This document shows, in pieces, positions 37,764 through 46,239 of a DNA stretch of 64,000 nucleotides. This DNA is from CAIKZZ01 sp036742455 (GTDB taxonomy: Bacteria > Pseudomonadota > Gammaproteobacteria > Steroidobacterales > Steroidobacteraceae). Within the stretch, counting starts at the first letter, position 1. Every line of letters starts with the position of its first letter. The notes under the pieces were generated by a model. That model saw only the letters and a program-made list of their open reading frames with translations. It was not told where the DNA came from and searched no databases. The stretch lies in the NCBI GenBank assembly GCA_036742455.1, contig DAINQU010000001.1, positions 1 to 64,000 of the forward strand. The letters are read 5' to 3'. The position numbers and the translations under genes are program-made.

Positions 37764-39203
37764 ATGACCGGGACCGAGCGGTACGTCGATGACGGCGGCC
37801 GCCGATCCCGGGCCGAGCTCGTACGCGGGCTCGGTCTTTCGGCGGCGATCTCCATTAACGTCGCCAACATGATTGGCACGGGCGTCTTTTTGAAGACGCG
37901 TGTCATGACCTGCAACGTCGGCAGTCCAGGCCTCGTCATGGCGGCCTGGATTGCTGCCGGTCTACTCGCGCTCGCCGGCACATTCTCCTACGGCGAAGTC
38001 TCGGCAATGATGCCCGTTGCGGGTGGCGAGTACGTGTATCTGCGCCGTGCGTACAGCCGCTTGGTCGGCTTTCTCTATGGATGGACCTTCTTCGGTATTG
38101 CCCGCTCCGCCTCACAGGCGGCATTGGCCATCGGGTTCGCCACCTTTCTCAATCAAGCGCTCGGCCACCGACTGGAGCCGACATTATTCGCGCTTGGACC
38201 GTGGCCGATCTCGGGCATCACGGTCGTGTCGATCGCGGCCATCTGGGCAGTGGCGGTCGTTAATTTCAGGCCCGTCGCGACCGGTGGTGCGTTGGCGCTT
38301 GGCCTCACGTTAATCAAGATCGCGCTGGTCGTCGGCGTTGCGGGAACGCTCATCCTGTATGCCCACGGGAATTGGGCCCATCTTGGCGCACCCTTGAGTG
38401 CCGCTGCCAGTTGCGAACAGGTGTCCGCGACGGCGCGGGGCGGCGTGATTGGCTTTGGCGCGGCAATGGTCGGCGCGCTTTGGGCGTATGACGGCTGGCA
38501 GAACGTCGCGCCTTTGGCCGGCGAGGTGCAGAACCCGGAACGCAATCTGCCACGCGCGTTCGTTGGGGGGATGTTGGTCGTCGGTGTGCTGTATCTGTTA
38601 GCCAATTTTGCGTACTTCTACGCGATGACACCGGATCAGATTGGTAGCGTCTCGCTCCATTCGTCCGTGGCATCGGACGCGTTGAGCGCGACGATTGGGC
38701 CCGCCGCCGTGATCGTGATTCTGGGCATCTTGATGGTCTCCAGTGTCGGCTCGCTGCACGCTTCTGTACTGGCCAATTCACGTATTCCCTATGCGATGGC
38801 GCGCGAAGGCCTGTTCTTTAAAGCGCTGGCTAAGGTCTCGCCACGCACGCACGTGCCGGTGCGCGCCATTGTGGCGCAGGCCGCATGGGCGTCGGTATTG
38901 GCGATATGGGGCAATTACGACGCGTTGACCGACTCGGTCGTGTTTGCATCGTGGCTGTTCTACGGGCTGGCGGCCGGCTCCGTCTTTGTATTTCGCCGTA
39001 CGCTGCCTCACGCGGAACGGCCGTACCGAGCCTTTGGATACCCCGTATTACCGGTGCTGTTCCTGGTCGTGACGACGTGGTTGCTGGTCAATAGTTTCAT
39101 CGCCGACACCGATCGGGCGCTGTTGGGCGCTTTCTATATTGCGCTCGGACTGCCGTTCTACTGGTGGTGGACTCGTCCTGCCCAGCGTTCTAAACGCGCG
39201 TAA
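37764..39203 (+). CDS. APC family amino-acid permease
   Basis: A 479-residue inner-membrane transporter with about 12 helices. ISINVANMIGTGVFL is the unwound TM1 substrate site of the APC (LeuT-fold) superfamily, and YGEVSAMMPVAGGEYVYLRRAYS the TM2-3 motif. The sequence resembles the LAT/YfnA branch. The substrate is unknown. AAGGGAG precedes the ATG. It overlaps the convergent phosphatase by 14 bp. Confidence 0.88.
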   Translation: MTGTERYVDDGGRRSRAELVRGLGLSAAISINVANMIGTGVFLKTRVMTCNVGSPGLVMAAWIAAGLLALAGTFSYGEVSAMMPVAGGEYVYLRRAYSRLVGFLYGWTFFGIARSASQAALAIGFATFLNQALGHRLEPTLFALGPWPISGITVVSIAAIWAVAVVNFRPVATGGALALGLTLIKIALVVGVAGTLILYAHGNWAHLGAPLSAAASCEQVSATARGGVIGFGAAMVGALWAYDGWQNVAPLAGEVQNPERNLPRAFVGGMLVVGVLYLLANFAYFYAMTPDQIGSVSLHSSVASDALSATIGPAAVIVILGILMVSSVGSLHASVLANSRIPYAMAREGLFFKALAKVSPRTHVPVRAIVAQAAWASVLAIWGNYDALTDSVVFASWLFYGLAAGSVFVFRRTLPHAERPYRAFGYPVLPVLFLVVTTWLLVNSFIADTDRALLGAFYIALGLPFYWWWTRPAQRSKRA

Positions 39204-39879
39204 GCACCGATGCATCGTGCAAGTGCGGCGTGCCGTTGAACGCGACCAGGCCGATTTCGCCGGGACGGTGGCGTACGTCGGTCAGGCTGGTGTTGTACAC
39301 CGTCGCCGACAGATCAATGATTCGGTGATCATCCAAGGCCAGTACATCACCTAAGACGGCGGCAATGAGGCCGCCTGACGTGAAGGCGACCGTTCGCCCA
39401 CTTCCGCAGCAGAGTTGCTCCAGTGCGCGCCGCGCGCGCGCGCGAAACGCATTCCAAGGCTCAATGCCGTCGTCGGCAAAGCCGCCCGCGGCCCACTCGC
39501 GCATGATGTCCCGATATCGACCAAAGAGATGCCGTATTGCGGCATCGCGGCTCGCGTCCCCGCTCATCAAACCGTCACCGGTGTCGTTGAGGCCGGCCGC
39601 TCGCTTCAGCACGGCAAGGCCGTGGTGCTCGTCGAGATCCGGCGCCGGTTGGGGGAGCGGCCACGGCAGCCCGCGCTCGGCATAGGCCGCAGCGACGTGC
39701 GCGGCGGTTTCGGCATGGCGTTGTCGAGGTCCCACGTAGACAGTATCCACGTGCAGGCCACGTTCGGCCCAGTGTGCGCCCAGTCGGCGCGCCTGTGCAT
39801 GACCGAGCGGCGAGAGTGCGTCGTACGAGGCGCCTTGTACGGATGCCTGACCGTGACGTACCAGCGTAATCTGTCCCAT
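39190..39879 (-). CDS. Histidine phosphatase family protein
   Basis: A 229-residue phosphoglycerate-mutase-like phosphatase. The catalytic RHG motif LVRHGQAS is at residues 7-14. The second Arg (GPRQRHAETA), a Glu-containing segment (DLDEHHGLAVL) and TSGGLIAAVLGD in place of the usual second SHG.. His are visible. The Ser-Gly replacing Ser/Thr-His in that last block is noteworthy and may alter catalysis. Physiological substrate unknown. The start is 6 bases from the emrA-like stop, so they share a transcript. Confidence 0.85.
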   Translation of the reverse strand: MGQITLVRHGQASVQGASYDALSPLGHAQARRLGAHWAERGLHVDTVYVGPRQRHAETAAHVAAAYAERGLPWPLPQPAPDLDEHHGLAVLKRAAGLNDTGDGLMSGDASRDAAIRHLFGRYRDIMREWAAGGFADDGIEPWNAFRARARRALEQLCCGSGRTVAFTSGGLIAAVLGDVLALDDHRIIDLSATVYNTSLTDVRHRPGEIGLVAFNGTPHLHDASVLTRV

Positions 39880-39885
39880 AGGCGC

Positions 39886-40947
39886 CTAGTGACTGCGGCC
39901 CAGCCAACGATCAAAACGCGTATGCGCACCCGTGTCGATTTGCACCGTCGCGCTCATGCCATCCCTCAGGGGAGGATCGTTGGGGCTCGCAACGAGCGTG
40001 ATTCTCACGGGGATCCGCTGGACGACTTTGACCCAATTGCCTGACGCGTTTTGCGCAGGGAGCAGCGCGAATTCCGCGCCCGTTGCCCCGGCAATGCTCT
40101 CGACGGTCCCTTTCCACGGATGGGAAGGGTAGGTATCGATATCCACCGTCACCGGCTGTCCGGGTCGCACCCATTCCAAGTCGGTCTCTTTGAAGTTGGC
40201 GTCGACCCAGATGCGGTCGCTGCCGACTATCGCGAAGGCGGGTCGACCGGCGTCCACGCGGGCGCCGACTTTGGGCAAATGACTGACAACCCCTTGTCGC
40301 GGCGCGTAGATGCGCGTTCGGGCGAGCTCGACACGCGCACGCTCCAGTTCCGCGAGCGCGACACGGACGGGAGGGTAGTCGTCGACGGGACGATTGGGTC
40401 GACCTCCGAGCCGCGCGAGCAATTGGTCGCGCTGCAATTCCAGAACGCCGATCGCGCCTACGGAAAGGTCTGTGGTGCGATGCGAAGAATCGACCGTAGC
40501 GGCGGGCACCAGTTTGCGGGCGGCCAACTCGTCTTGTCGTAGCGTATCCCGCTGGGCGTATTCCGCCGCCCGGCGCGCCATCGCAATTTCGCCATCCTTC
40601 TCGCGATAGGCACCTAATGCACCCGCGATCTCAGCGCGGGCCGACTCGAGTTTGGACTCAGCGGCCTTCACGGCGATGGTCTGAAGCGTGTCATCCAGTA
40701 CGAGTACGAGCGCGCCTTCACTGACAGCGTCGTTTTCGCGAAAGCGGACATCCTTGATATCGCCAGAGACTTGCGGCGAGACATCAATACGATCGCGCTG
40801 AACGTACGCATTATCGGTGTCGACATAACGCCCGGCCGAGCCGTACGCCCAAACAGCGGCGCCCGTAACCAAGAGTGGCAACACGATCAGCATCAGCGTC
40901 CGGGCAGGGCTGCGGCGGGATTCTGCGACGACGTTTTCGTGGCTCAT
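39886..40947 (-). CDS. HlyD/EmrA-type membrane fusion protein
   Basis: A 353-residue periplasmic adaptor. One N-terminal helix (TLMLIVLPLLVTGAAVWAYG) is followed by YVDTDNAYVQRDRIDVSPQVSGDIKDV, the EmrA-type biotinyl-lipoyl half, a coiled-coil hairpin, and ARTRIYAPRQGVVSHLPKVGARVDAG, then VDANFKETDLEWVRPGQPVTVDID. EmrA proteins normally pair with the MFS pump EmrB encoded just downstream. Here the next gene is a histidine phosphatase instead and no EmrB is in the window. Start ATG 40947 lacks a strong ribosome site. Confidence 0.86.
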   Translation of the reverse strand: MSHENVVAESRRSPARTLMLIVLPLLVTGAAVWAYGSAGRYVDTDNAYVQRDRIDVSPQVSGDIKDVRFRENDAVSEGALVLVLDDTLQTIAVKAAESKLESARAEIAGALGAYREKDGEIAMARRAAEYAQRDTLRQDELAARKLVPAATVDSSHRTTDLSVGAIGVLELQRDQLLARLGGRPNRPVDDYPPVRVALAELERARVELARTRIYAPRQGVVSHLPKVGARVDAGRPAFAIVGSDRIWVDANFKETDLEWVRPGQPVTVDIDTYPSHPWKGTVESIAGATGAEFALLPAQNASGNWVKVVQRIPVRITLVASPNDPPLRDGMSATVQIDTGAHTRFDRWLGRSH

Positions 40948-41027
40948 GGCGTAGCGGAGTGACTTATTTAGTAAGCAGACGTTATCAAATGGTTGCGCCT
41001 GCCGTGAGGGTGAATCCCTGCATCGAC

Positions 41028-41708
41028 TCAGGGCAACGTTTGTGGCGTGGCGAAGGGTAAGGTGCTCAACAGCTGGTACAGACCGGTCCAACCGATCTGG
41101 ATTCCAATGCAGAAGAGCAAAAAGGCTGACAAGCGCACGACAATGGCCGTGCCCGTTTTGCCGATGGCGGCCGCCAACCGATCAGAGTGTCGGTAGGCCA
41201 AATATATGCAAACGCCGAGTGTCGCCACGGCCAGCACGGTCGCAATGAAAAACGTGATCGCATCGGCGCTGACGCCGGTCGGGCGATTGGCACCGACCGA
41301 TATCGCCACCGAAATGGTCCCCGGGCCGACCGTCAGTGGCATGGTCAAAGGGTAAAACGACAGACGCTCGGTGATCGCATGATCGCTCAAGGCGGATGAC
41401 GCTTCGTTACGTCGTTGCTCGGTGCTATCGGGGCTCGTCAGCATGCCCCAGCCGGATAGCGAGATGACAATGCCACCGGCGACCTGCAACGCCGGCAACG
41501 AAATCCCGAGAAAACTCAGAATATACGCGCCGACGTACAGCGACGCCGTGATCAAACAAAACGAATAAAACGCCACGCGCCGGGCCACTTGAGCCCGAGC
41601 GCGCGACGAGAAATCCTGCGTGGCGCCGTAAAACGTGAACGCGCCCGTCAACGGATTGACGATAGAGAAGAGCGCGGTAAACGCCAGCAGGAAGGTAGAA
41701 GGGCCCAA
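41028..41708 (-). CDS. MarC family membrane protein
   Basis: A 226-residue six-helix inner-membrane protein of the MarC/UPF0056 family. Its function is unknown, and an earlier link to multiple antibiotic resistance was not upheld. FTALFSIVNPLTGAFTF, LQVAGGIVISLSGWGML and FYPLTMPLTVGPGTISVAI are family blocks. The start is TTG 41708 with AGGA upstream, 9 bases behind mdh, so it is likely co-transcribed with mdh. Confidence 0.87.
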   Translation of the reverse strand: MGPSTFLLAFTALFSIVNPLTGAFTFYGATQDFSSRARAQVARRVAFYSFCLITASLYVGAYILSFLGISLPALQVAGGIVISLSGWGMLTSPDSTEQRRNEASSALSDHAITERLSFYPLTMPLTVGPGTISVAISVGANRPTGVSADAITFFIATVLAVATLGVCIYLAYRHSDRLAAAIGKTGTAIVVRLSAFLLFCIGIQIGWTGLYQLLSTLPFATPQTLP

Positions 41709-41717
41709 AAAAATTCC

Positions 41718-42695
41718 TTACAGGAGATCCTTCACGCCGTCACGTTCTTCCAGCAACTCCTGATGGGTTACCGTCATGCGTGCGCGGCTGAACTCATTGA
41801 TATCCAAACCCTGAACGATTTCATACGAGCCATTCGATGTCGTCACAGGGTACGAGTACACCACACCCTCGGGGATGCCGTAGCTACCGTCCGACGCGAC
41901 GGCCATGCTGACGAAGTCGCCCGGCGCTGAGCCGAGCATCCACGTACGGATGTGATCGATGGCGGCCGATGCGGCCGATGCGGCCGACGATGCGCCGCGG
42001 GCCTTGATGATCGCGGCGCCTCGCTGCTGGACCGTTGGGATGAAATGATCGGCGTACCAGGCCTGATCGACGAGCGACAGAGCACTCTGTCCGCCGACGG
42101 TGGCGTGATTGAGATCCGGGTACTGGGTGGCCGAATGATTGCCCCAGATGATGACCTTCTGTACGTCGTTCACGTGCTTGCCGGTCTTCTCCGCCAACTG
42201 CGCCATCGCGCGGTTGTGGTCGAGGCGAGTCATCGCCGTGAAGTTACGCGGGTCGATATCCCGTGCATTGCTGCGTGCGATGAGCGCATTGGTATTCGCC
42301 GGGTTACCGACCACCAGCACTTTGATATCGCGACGCGCCACTTCGTTGATCGCTTTGCCCTGCGCCGAGAATATCTGCGCATTGGCCAAAAGTAAGTCCT
42401 TGCGCTCCATACCCGGGCCGCGCGGACGCGCGCCTACCAGCAACGCAGCACCGCAATCGCGGAAGGCAACCTTGGCGTCATCGGTGGCCGTGACACGGTT
42501 TAGGGTCGGGAATGCGCAGTCGCTCAGTTCCATGACGACGCCATTCAATTGCGGCAGCGCCGGGGTGATTTCCAGCAAATTCAGGTTAACCGGCTGATCG
42601 GGTCCCAGCATCGCACCCGAGGCGACGCGGAAGGCCAGCGCGTAGCCGATCTGACCGGCGGCGCCCGTGATAGTGACATTGATCGGCTGCTTCAT
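41718..42695 (-). CDS. mdh: Malate dehydrogenase
   Basis: A 325-residue NAD-dependent enzyme of the TCA cycle, of the cytosolic-type (group 2) MDH with [21 protein letters not shown] as the nucleotide fold. Substrate Arg is in [13 protein letters not shown] and in MTRLDHNRA, and the catalytic His is in [14 protein letters not shown] 9-bp triplicated motif encodes [11 protein letters not shown], which is the normal family sequence at this site. Reads towards marC. Confidence 0.96.
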   Translation of the reverse strand: MKQPINVTITGAAGQIGYALAFRVASGAMLGPDQPVNLNLLEITPALPQLNGVVMELSDCAFPTLNRVTATDDAKVAFRDCGAALLVGARPRGPGMERKDLLLANAQIFSAQGKAINEVARRDIKVLVVGNPANTNALIARSNARDIDPRNFTAMTRLDHNRAMAQLAEKTGKHVNDVQKVIIWGNHSATQYPDLNHATVGGQSALSLVDQAWYADHFIPTVQQRGAAIIKARGASSAASAASAAIDHIRTWMLGSAPGDFVSMAVASDGSYGIPEGVVYSYPVTTSNGSYEIVQGLDINEFSRARMTVTHQELLEERDGVKDLL

Positions 42696-42823
42696 TCTTC
42701 GCTCCGAAACTCGGCGGTGTAAAACGCCTAGTTTAGCCGAGAGCCATCGGCGCGGACTTTCTTTCCGCCGCCTCGCGGCCGGCTCCCTGCGCCATAGGCC
42801 CCCTAGGGGTTGCAATTGATTTA

Positions 42824-42845
42824 GTGTTATAGTTAACTACAACAC
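42824..42845. promoter_or_regulatory. GntR-type operator palindrome
   Basis: An 11-bp inverted repeat without spacer: left arm GTGTTATAGTT, right arm AACTACAACAC, with one mismatch. It is flanked on both sides by the direct repeat TGCAATTG (42811-42818 and 42852-42859). It lies 35 bases upstream of the first gene of the GntR/ABC operon and overlaps the probable promoter, as expected for autoregulation by a YtrA-subfamily repressor. Binding is inferred. Confidence 0.66.
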
Positions 42846-42879
42846 AAGATCTGCAATTGGACCCCTCCGGGAGAACCCC

Positions 42880-43080
42880 TTGAAACACCTGATTCGACCT
42901 GGGCTGTATCTGCTGACCGCGCTGGTGCTGACCGGCGGCTCGTGGCTGGGGGTGATGGCGCACGGCCATTACAGCCGATCCAGTACCGTCCGCGCCGGTG
43001 CCCCGGAACTGAGCGCCGCTCGGTCGTCCACCCACCATGCGCACCGTGCCTTACCGGTCGATGTGCCTACGTTACTGTGA
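42880..43080 (+). CDS. Small membrane or secreted protein, first gene of GntR/ABC operon
   Basis: A 66-residue peptide with one hydrophobic helix (LIRPGLYLLTALVLTGGSWLGVMA), then a short Ser/His-rich polar tail. The start is TTG 42880 with GGGAG 6 bases upstream. No homologue is recognised. It sits between the operator palindrome and gntR, 11 bases before the latter, so if translated it is co-regulated with the ABC exporter and may be an accessory subunit. The weak start codon makes this a moderate call. Confidence 0.55.
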   Translation: MKHLIRPGLYLLTALVLTGGSWLGVMAHGHYSRSSTVRAGAPELSAARSSTHHAHRALPVDVPTLL

Positions 43081-43091
43081 GGTTGGCTGTC

Positions 43092-43469
43092 ATGGATGCC
43101 GCATTTAGCGATACACAGCCGATTTATCGGCAACTGCGTGATCGCGTGATCGCGCTCATATTGGATGGTGCACTCAAGGATGGCGAGCCGCTGCCATCGG
43201 TCCGGACTGTTGCGGCCGATCTTCGGGTGAATCCGCTGACCGTACTCAAGGCCTACCAGGAGCTCGCCGACGCCGGGCTCGTGGAGAAGCGGAGGGGTCT
43301 GGGGATGTACGTTTCACCCGGCGCGGCCGCCGCTCTGAGGACAGATGAGCGGGCGCGCTTCCTGGCAGAGGACTGGCCGCGCCTACGGGCCACGATCCAG
43401 CGGCTCGGGCTTACCCCGGCGGAACTATTTGATACACCAGCGGGCGCTGGTGCCACGACGGAGGACTGA
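43092..43469 (+). CDS. GntR family repressor, YtrA subfamily
   Basis: A 125-residue regulator. The winged helix-turn-helix reads PIYRQLRDRVIALILDGALKDGEPLPSVRTVAADLRVNPLTVLKAYQELADAGLVEKRRGLGMYV, a textbook GntR DNA-binding domain. Only about 45 residues follow, the short all-helical dimerisation tail of the YtrA subgroup, which characteristically controls adjacent ABC transporter genes. Two bases separate it from the ATPase gene. The palindrome upstream of the operon is its likely operator. Confidence 0.9.
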   Translation: MDAAFSDTQPIYRQLRDRVIALILDGALKDGEPLPSVRTVAADLRVNPLTVLKAYQELADAGLVEKRRGLGMYVSPGAAAALRTDERARFLAEDWPRLRATIQRLGLTPAELFDTPAGAGATTED

Positions 43470-43471
43470 CT

Positions 43472-44329
43472 ATGTCCGCATTGATTGAAGCAAAAGGGCT
43501 CCGTAAGACCTACGGTCGTAAAGCGGCCCTCGATAATGTGTCGTTCTCGGTACAGCCGGGACGGATCGTTGGGCTCATCGGCCCGAACGGTGCCGGCAAA
43601 ACGACCTTGCTGAAAGCCCTACTCGGACTGATTTCGGTCAGTGGCGACCTACGGGTCTTGGGCCTCGATCCGGTCAAATCCCGGGATGCCTTGATGGAGA
43701 ACGTCGCCTTCATCGCCGACGTGGCTCTCCTGCCCCGTTGGTTGCGCGTCGGTGATGCCATCGACTTTGTCGCCGGTGTACACCCGCGCTTTAGGCGCGA
43801 CCGGTGCGAGGCCTTCTTGGCTCGCGCGGGCATCGACCGCCAGGCGCGCATCAAGACGCTCTCTAAAGGCACCGTGACCAAAGTGCATCTCGCCTTGGTC
43901 ACGGCCATTGATGCGAAATTACTGGTTCTGGACGAGCCGACGCTAGGCCTCGATATCGTCGCACGTCGCCAGTTTTACGACGGGTTAGTGTCCGATTACA
44001 TGGACGGTGAGCGCACGATCCTCATCACCACCCATCAAGTAGAGGAAGTGGAGCATCTGCTCACGGACCTCGTCTTCATCGACAACGGACGCATCGTGTT
44101 GGACGCTTCGATGGAGGCGCTGGAGCAGCGTTTCCATCAGGTGGTGGTACATCCCGATCGCCGGGCTGCCGCTGATGCGCTAAAGCCGATATCACGTCGT
44201 GATTCGGTGGGCCGCGTGGTGTACCTCTACGACGGCGTCGATCCCGTGACCTTACAGAGCGTGGGCGAAGTCCATACGCCTTCGGTCGCAGATCTATTCA
44301 TTGCTCAGGTCACCGGAGGTGCGGCATGA
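43472..44329 (+). CDS. ABC transporter ATP-binding protein (YtrB-like)
   Basis: A 285-residue export-type ATPase. Walker A is GPNGAGKTT and Walker B LLVLDEPTLGLDIVAR, with the switch His in ITTHQVEEVEHL. The signature is degenerate, LSKGTVTK instead of LSGGQ, and the Q-loop region reads NVAFIADVALLPRW. About 80 residues follow the core, with no known role. ATGA overlap with the permease. Partner of the YtrA-type repressor; such operons often respond to cell-wall-active agents, but the substrate is unknown here. Confidence 0.88.
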   Translation: MSALIEAKGLRKTYGRKAALDNVSFSVQPGRIVGLIGPNGAGKTTLLKALLGLISVSGDLRVLGLDPVKSRDALMENVAFIADVALLPRWLRVGDAIDFVAGVHPRFRRDRCEAFLARAGIDRQARIKTLSKGTVTKVHLALVTAIDAKLLVLDEPTLGLDIVARRQFYDGLVSDYMDGERTILITTHQVEEVEHLLTDLVFIDNGRIVLDASMEALEQRFHQVVVHPDRRAAADALKPISRRDSVGRVVYLYDGVDPVTLQSVGEVHTPSVADLFIAQVTGGAA

Positions 44330-45246
44330 AACAGTTCATCTGGCTGGTCCGTCGCGAGTTTTGGGAGTCGCGTTCAGCCTGGTTGGTCCCCGCGATAACC
44401 GCGCTCGTGATTGCAGCGGTGGCGCTACTCGGACTGTTCTACGGTGTCTCGGGTTCGTTTTCCGCCGATTTTGCCGCGCACGTGAAAGTCCAATCGGCGG
44501 CGATCGACGGCGTTGTGATGGGTTTGTTGATCGGTATCGCCGCGCTCTTCCTGGTGATACTGCAAATCGTCCAGTACGCCTACTTGGTCGATACGCTGTA
44601 CAGCGAACGAAAAGACCGCAGTATCTTGTTTTGGAAGTCACTGCCGGTCGGTGATGGCGCGACAGTACTGTCCAAGCTCGCGTTCGCGCTCGTGGTGATG
44701 CCGGCCCTCGCTGGTGTGGCCATGTGGCTGACGCAAGTCATCCTTGCTCTGGCGGTGTCGGTGAAGTTGATGTCGGTCGCGGGAATCGCCACCGCATTGT
44801 GGTCGCCATCGATCTGGGCGCATGTCGAAGGTTTCGGACTGTATGAATTGTTCGCCTTGGAACTGTGGGCGTTGCCCGTGATGGCGTGGGTGCTGTTAGT
44901 CTCGGCGGTGGCACCGCGCTCACCGGCGCTCGTGGCTCTGTTGATTCCAGCAGCCATCGCGCTCGTTGAGAAGTTGCTGCTTGGTACGCACGCCTTCATC
45001 ACGGTATTCGTGAGTCGCCTCGGTTTCCCGGAGCACGCCGGTTCTGTCACTGCGATCAAATTCGACGATCAGACCGGTGAGATCGGGATGGCGGATGCGG
45101 TGGGCCATATCGGCGGCGAATCGTTGCTCCACGTGGATGTCGCCGGCTTCCTCGGCAATCCCCATCTGTGGTGGGGTGTGCTCGTCGGAATCTCGCTCAT
45201 CGTCGCGACGATTGAAGTGCGCCGTCGCCGCGATCCCTCGGCGTAA
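44326..45246 (+). CDS. ABC transporter permease (ABC-2 like)
   Basis: A 306-residue membrane protein with six predicted helices, e.g. LVPAITALVIAAVALLGLFYG, VVMGLLIGIAALFLVILQIVQYAYL and GVLVGISLIVATI. LYSERKDRSILFWKSLPVGDGATVLSKL is the cytoplasmic coupling region typical of ABC-2/NosY-like exporters. It couples to the preceding ATPase by ATGA overlap and is the last gene of the operon. A 12-bp hairpin follows its stop. Confidence 0.84.
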   Translation: MKQFIWLVRREFWESRSAWLVPAITALVIAAVALLGLFYGVSGSFSADFAAHVKVQSAAIDGVVMGLLIGIAALFLVILQIVQYAYLVDTLYSERKDRSILFWKSLPVGDGATVLSKLAFALVVMPALAGVAMWLTQVILALAVSVKLMSVAGIATALWSPSIWAHVEGFGLYELFALELWALPVMAWVLLVSAVAPRSPALVALLIPAAIALVEKLLLGTHAFITVFVSRLGFPEHAGSVTAIKFDDQTGEIGMADAVGHIGGESLLHVDVAGFLGNPHLWWGVLVGISLIVATIEVRRRRDPSA

Positions 45247-45253
45247 ACGATAG

Positions 45254-45282
45254 ACCGTCTCAATCACGGAGATTGGGACGGT
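45254..45282 (+). terminator. Hairpin after the GntR/ABC operon
   Basis: Arms ACCGTCTCAATC and GATTGGGACGGT (one G-T pair) around a 5-base loop begin 7 bases after the permease stop. No T tract follows, so termination is likely only partial or Rho-assisted. Confidence 0.5.
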
Positions 45283-45343
45283 TCATTGGACGATGTGACG
45301 AGGGCGCGTGACACTCCTTCCACCAAAACCGGGAGGAGTTGTC

Positions 45344-45826
45344 ATGCACAAGACCCGCATTGTTCTATCGGAAACGATTCGTCAGGCCATCGCACCGGTG
45401 CTCGCGACGCGCCTCGCCGACGCCATTGATCTCAGCTTGCAGCTGAAGCAGGCCCACTGGAATGTCAAAGGCCCGCAATTCATTGCGCTGCATGAGTTGT
45501 TTGATGCCATTCACACGGTACTGAATGCGCAAGTCGACGCGTTGGCCGAGCGACTCGCCGCCCTCGGGGGAACTCCCGAAGGAACGGTGCAGGCGGTTGC
45601 CCGCCGCTCGGTACTCGCGGCTTATCCCCTGAATATCACCCGCGGCGACCAGCATCTGGACGCTGTCGCGTCGGCGCTCGCCAGCTTCGGCGGGCTGACC
45701 CGCGCCGCCATCGACGACTGCGATGCGGCGGGCGACAAGGTCACGGCTGATCTATTGACCGCGATCACCGCCGAAATCGACAAACAGCTCTGGTTTGTCG
45801 AGGCGCATCAACACGGGTCGCCGTGA
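45344..45826 (+). CDS. Dps-like ferritin-fold DNA-protection protein
   Basis: A 160-residue protein of the Dps/miniferritin family. The ferroxidase-site motif QAHWNVKGPQFIALHELFD gives His38, His50 and Asp54, with Asp65 and Glu69 on the following helix. Dps dodecamers oxidise and store iron using peroxide, limiting Fenton damage. ATG 45344 has GGAGGAG just upstream. There is no long Lys-rich N-terminus, so direct DNA binding is uncertain. Transcribed alone. Confidence 0.92.
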   Translation: MHKTRIVLSETIRQAIAPVLATRLADAIDLSLQLKQAHWNVKGPQFIALHELFDAIHTVLNAQVDALAERLAALGGTPEGTVQAVARRSVLAAYPLNITRGDQHLDAVASALASFGGLTRAAIDDCDAAGDKVTADLLTAITAEIDKQLWFVEAHQHGSP

Positions 45827-45979
45827 CCGCCAGCCGTCCCTGTCCTGAACATCCGCATTGCGGAGTAGGCCCCGCCGCTATCGGCCGCCGTCCAACCGTA
45901 TGGGCGGGGACGGAGCGGACTGCTAGCATGGGGCGTCACCTCTGAAGGTGATTGGGACTTTTGTGAAAGGAGTGCGTCC

Positions 45980-46219
45980 ATGAGTGATCCAGTGGTGGCC
46001 GGAACCGCGCCAATCGGCGTCGATGTCGAGGCGGGTAAGAGTTATTGGTGGTGCACCTGCGGCAAGTCTGCCAAGCAGCCGTTCTGCGACGGTTCGCATA
46101 AGGGCAGTGAGTTCACGCCGCAGCAGTACGCTGCGGATGCGTCGAAGACGGTGTACTTCTGCGCGTGCAAGGCGACGAAGAACGCGCCGCTCTGCGACGG
46201 TTCGCACAAGGCGCTCTGA
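45980..46219 (+). CDS. Double CDGSH iron-sulfur domain protein
   Basis: A 79-residue protein with two complete CDGSH motifs: Cys25-Cys27-Cys36-His40 and Cys61-Cys63-Cys72-His76 (CTCG..FCDGSH and CAC..LCDGSH). Each is predicted to hold a redox-active 2Fe-2S cluster with three Cys and one His ligand. This tandem class is widespread in bacteria, and its function is poorly known. AAAGGAG precedes the ATG. It ends 20 bases before the MCE transport operon. Confidence 0.93.
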   Translation: MSDPVVAGTAPIGVDVEAGKSYWWCTCGKSAKQPFCDGSHKGSEFTPQQYAADASKTVYFCACKATKNAPLCDGSHKAL

Positions 46220-46239
46220 GTCGCCGAACAGCCATCGCC

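Noticed and set aside
41960..41994. Tandem 9-bp repeat in mdh encoding [11 protein letters not shown]
   Set aside because: Malate dehydrogenases normally have a SSAASAANAA segment of the same length here, so it is not an expansion.
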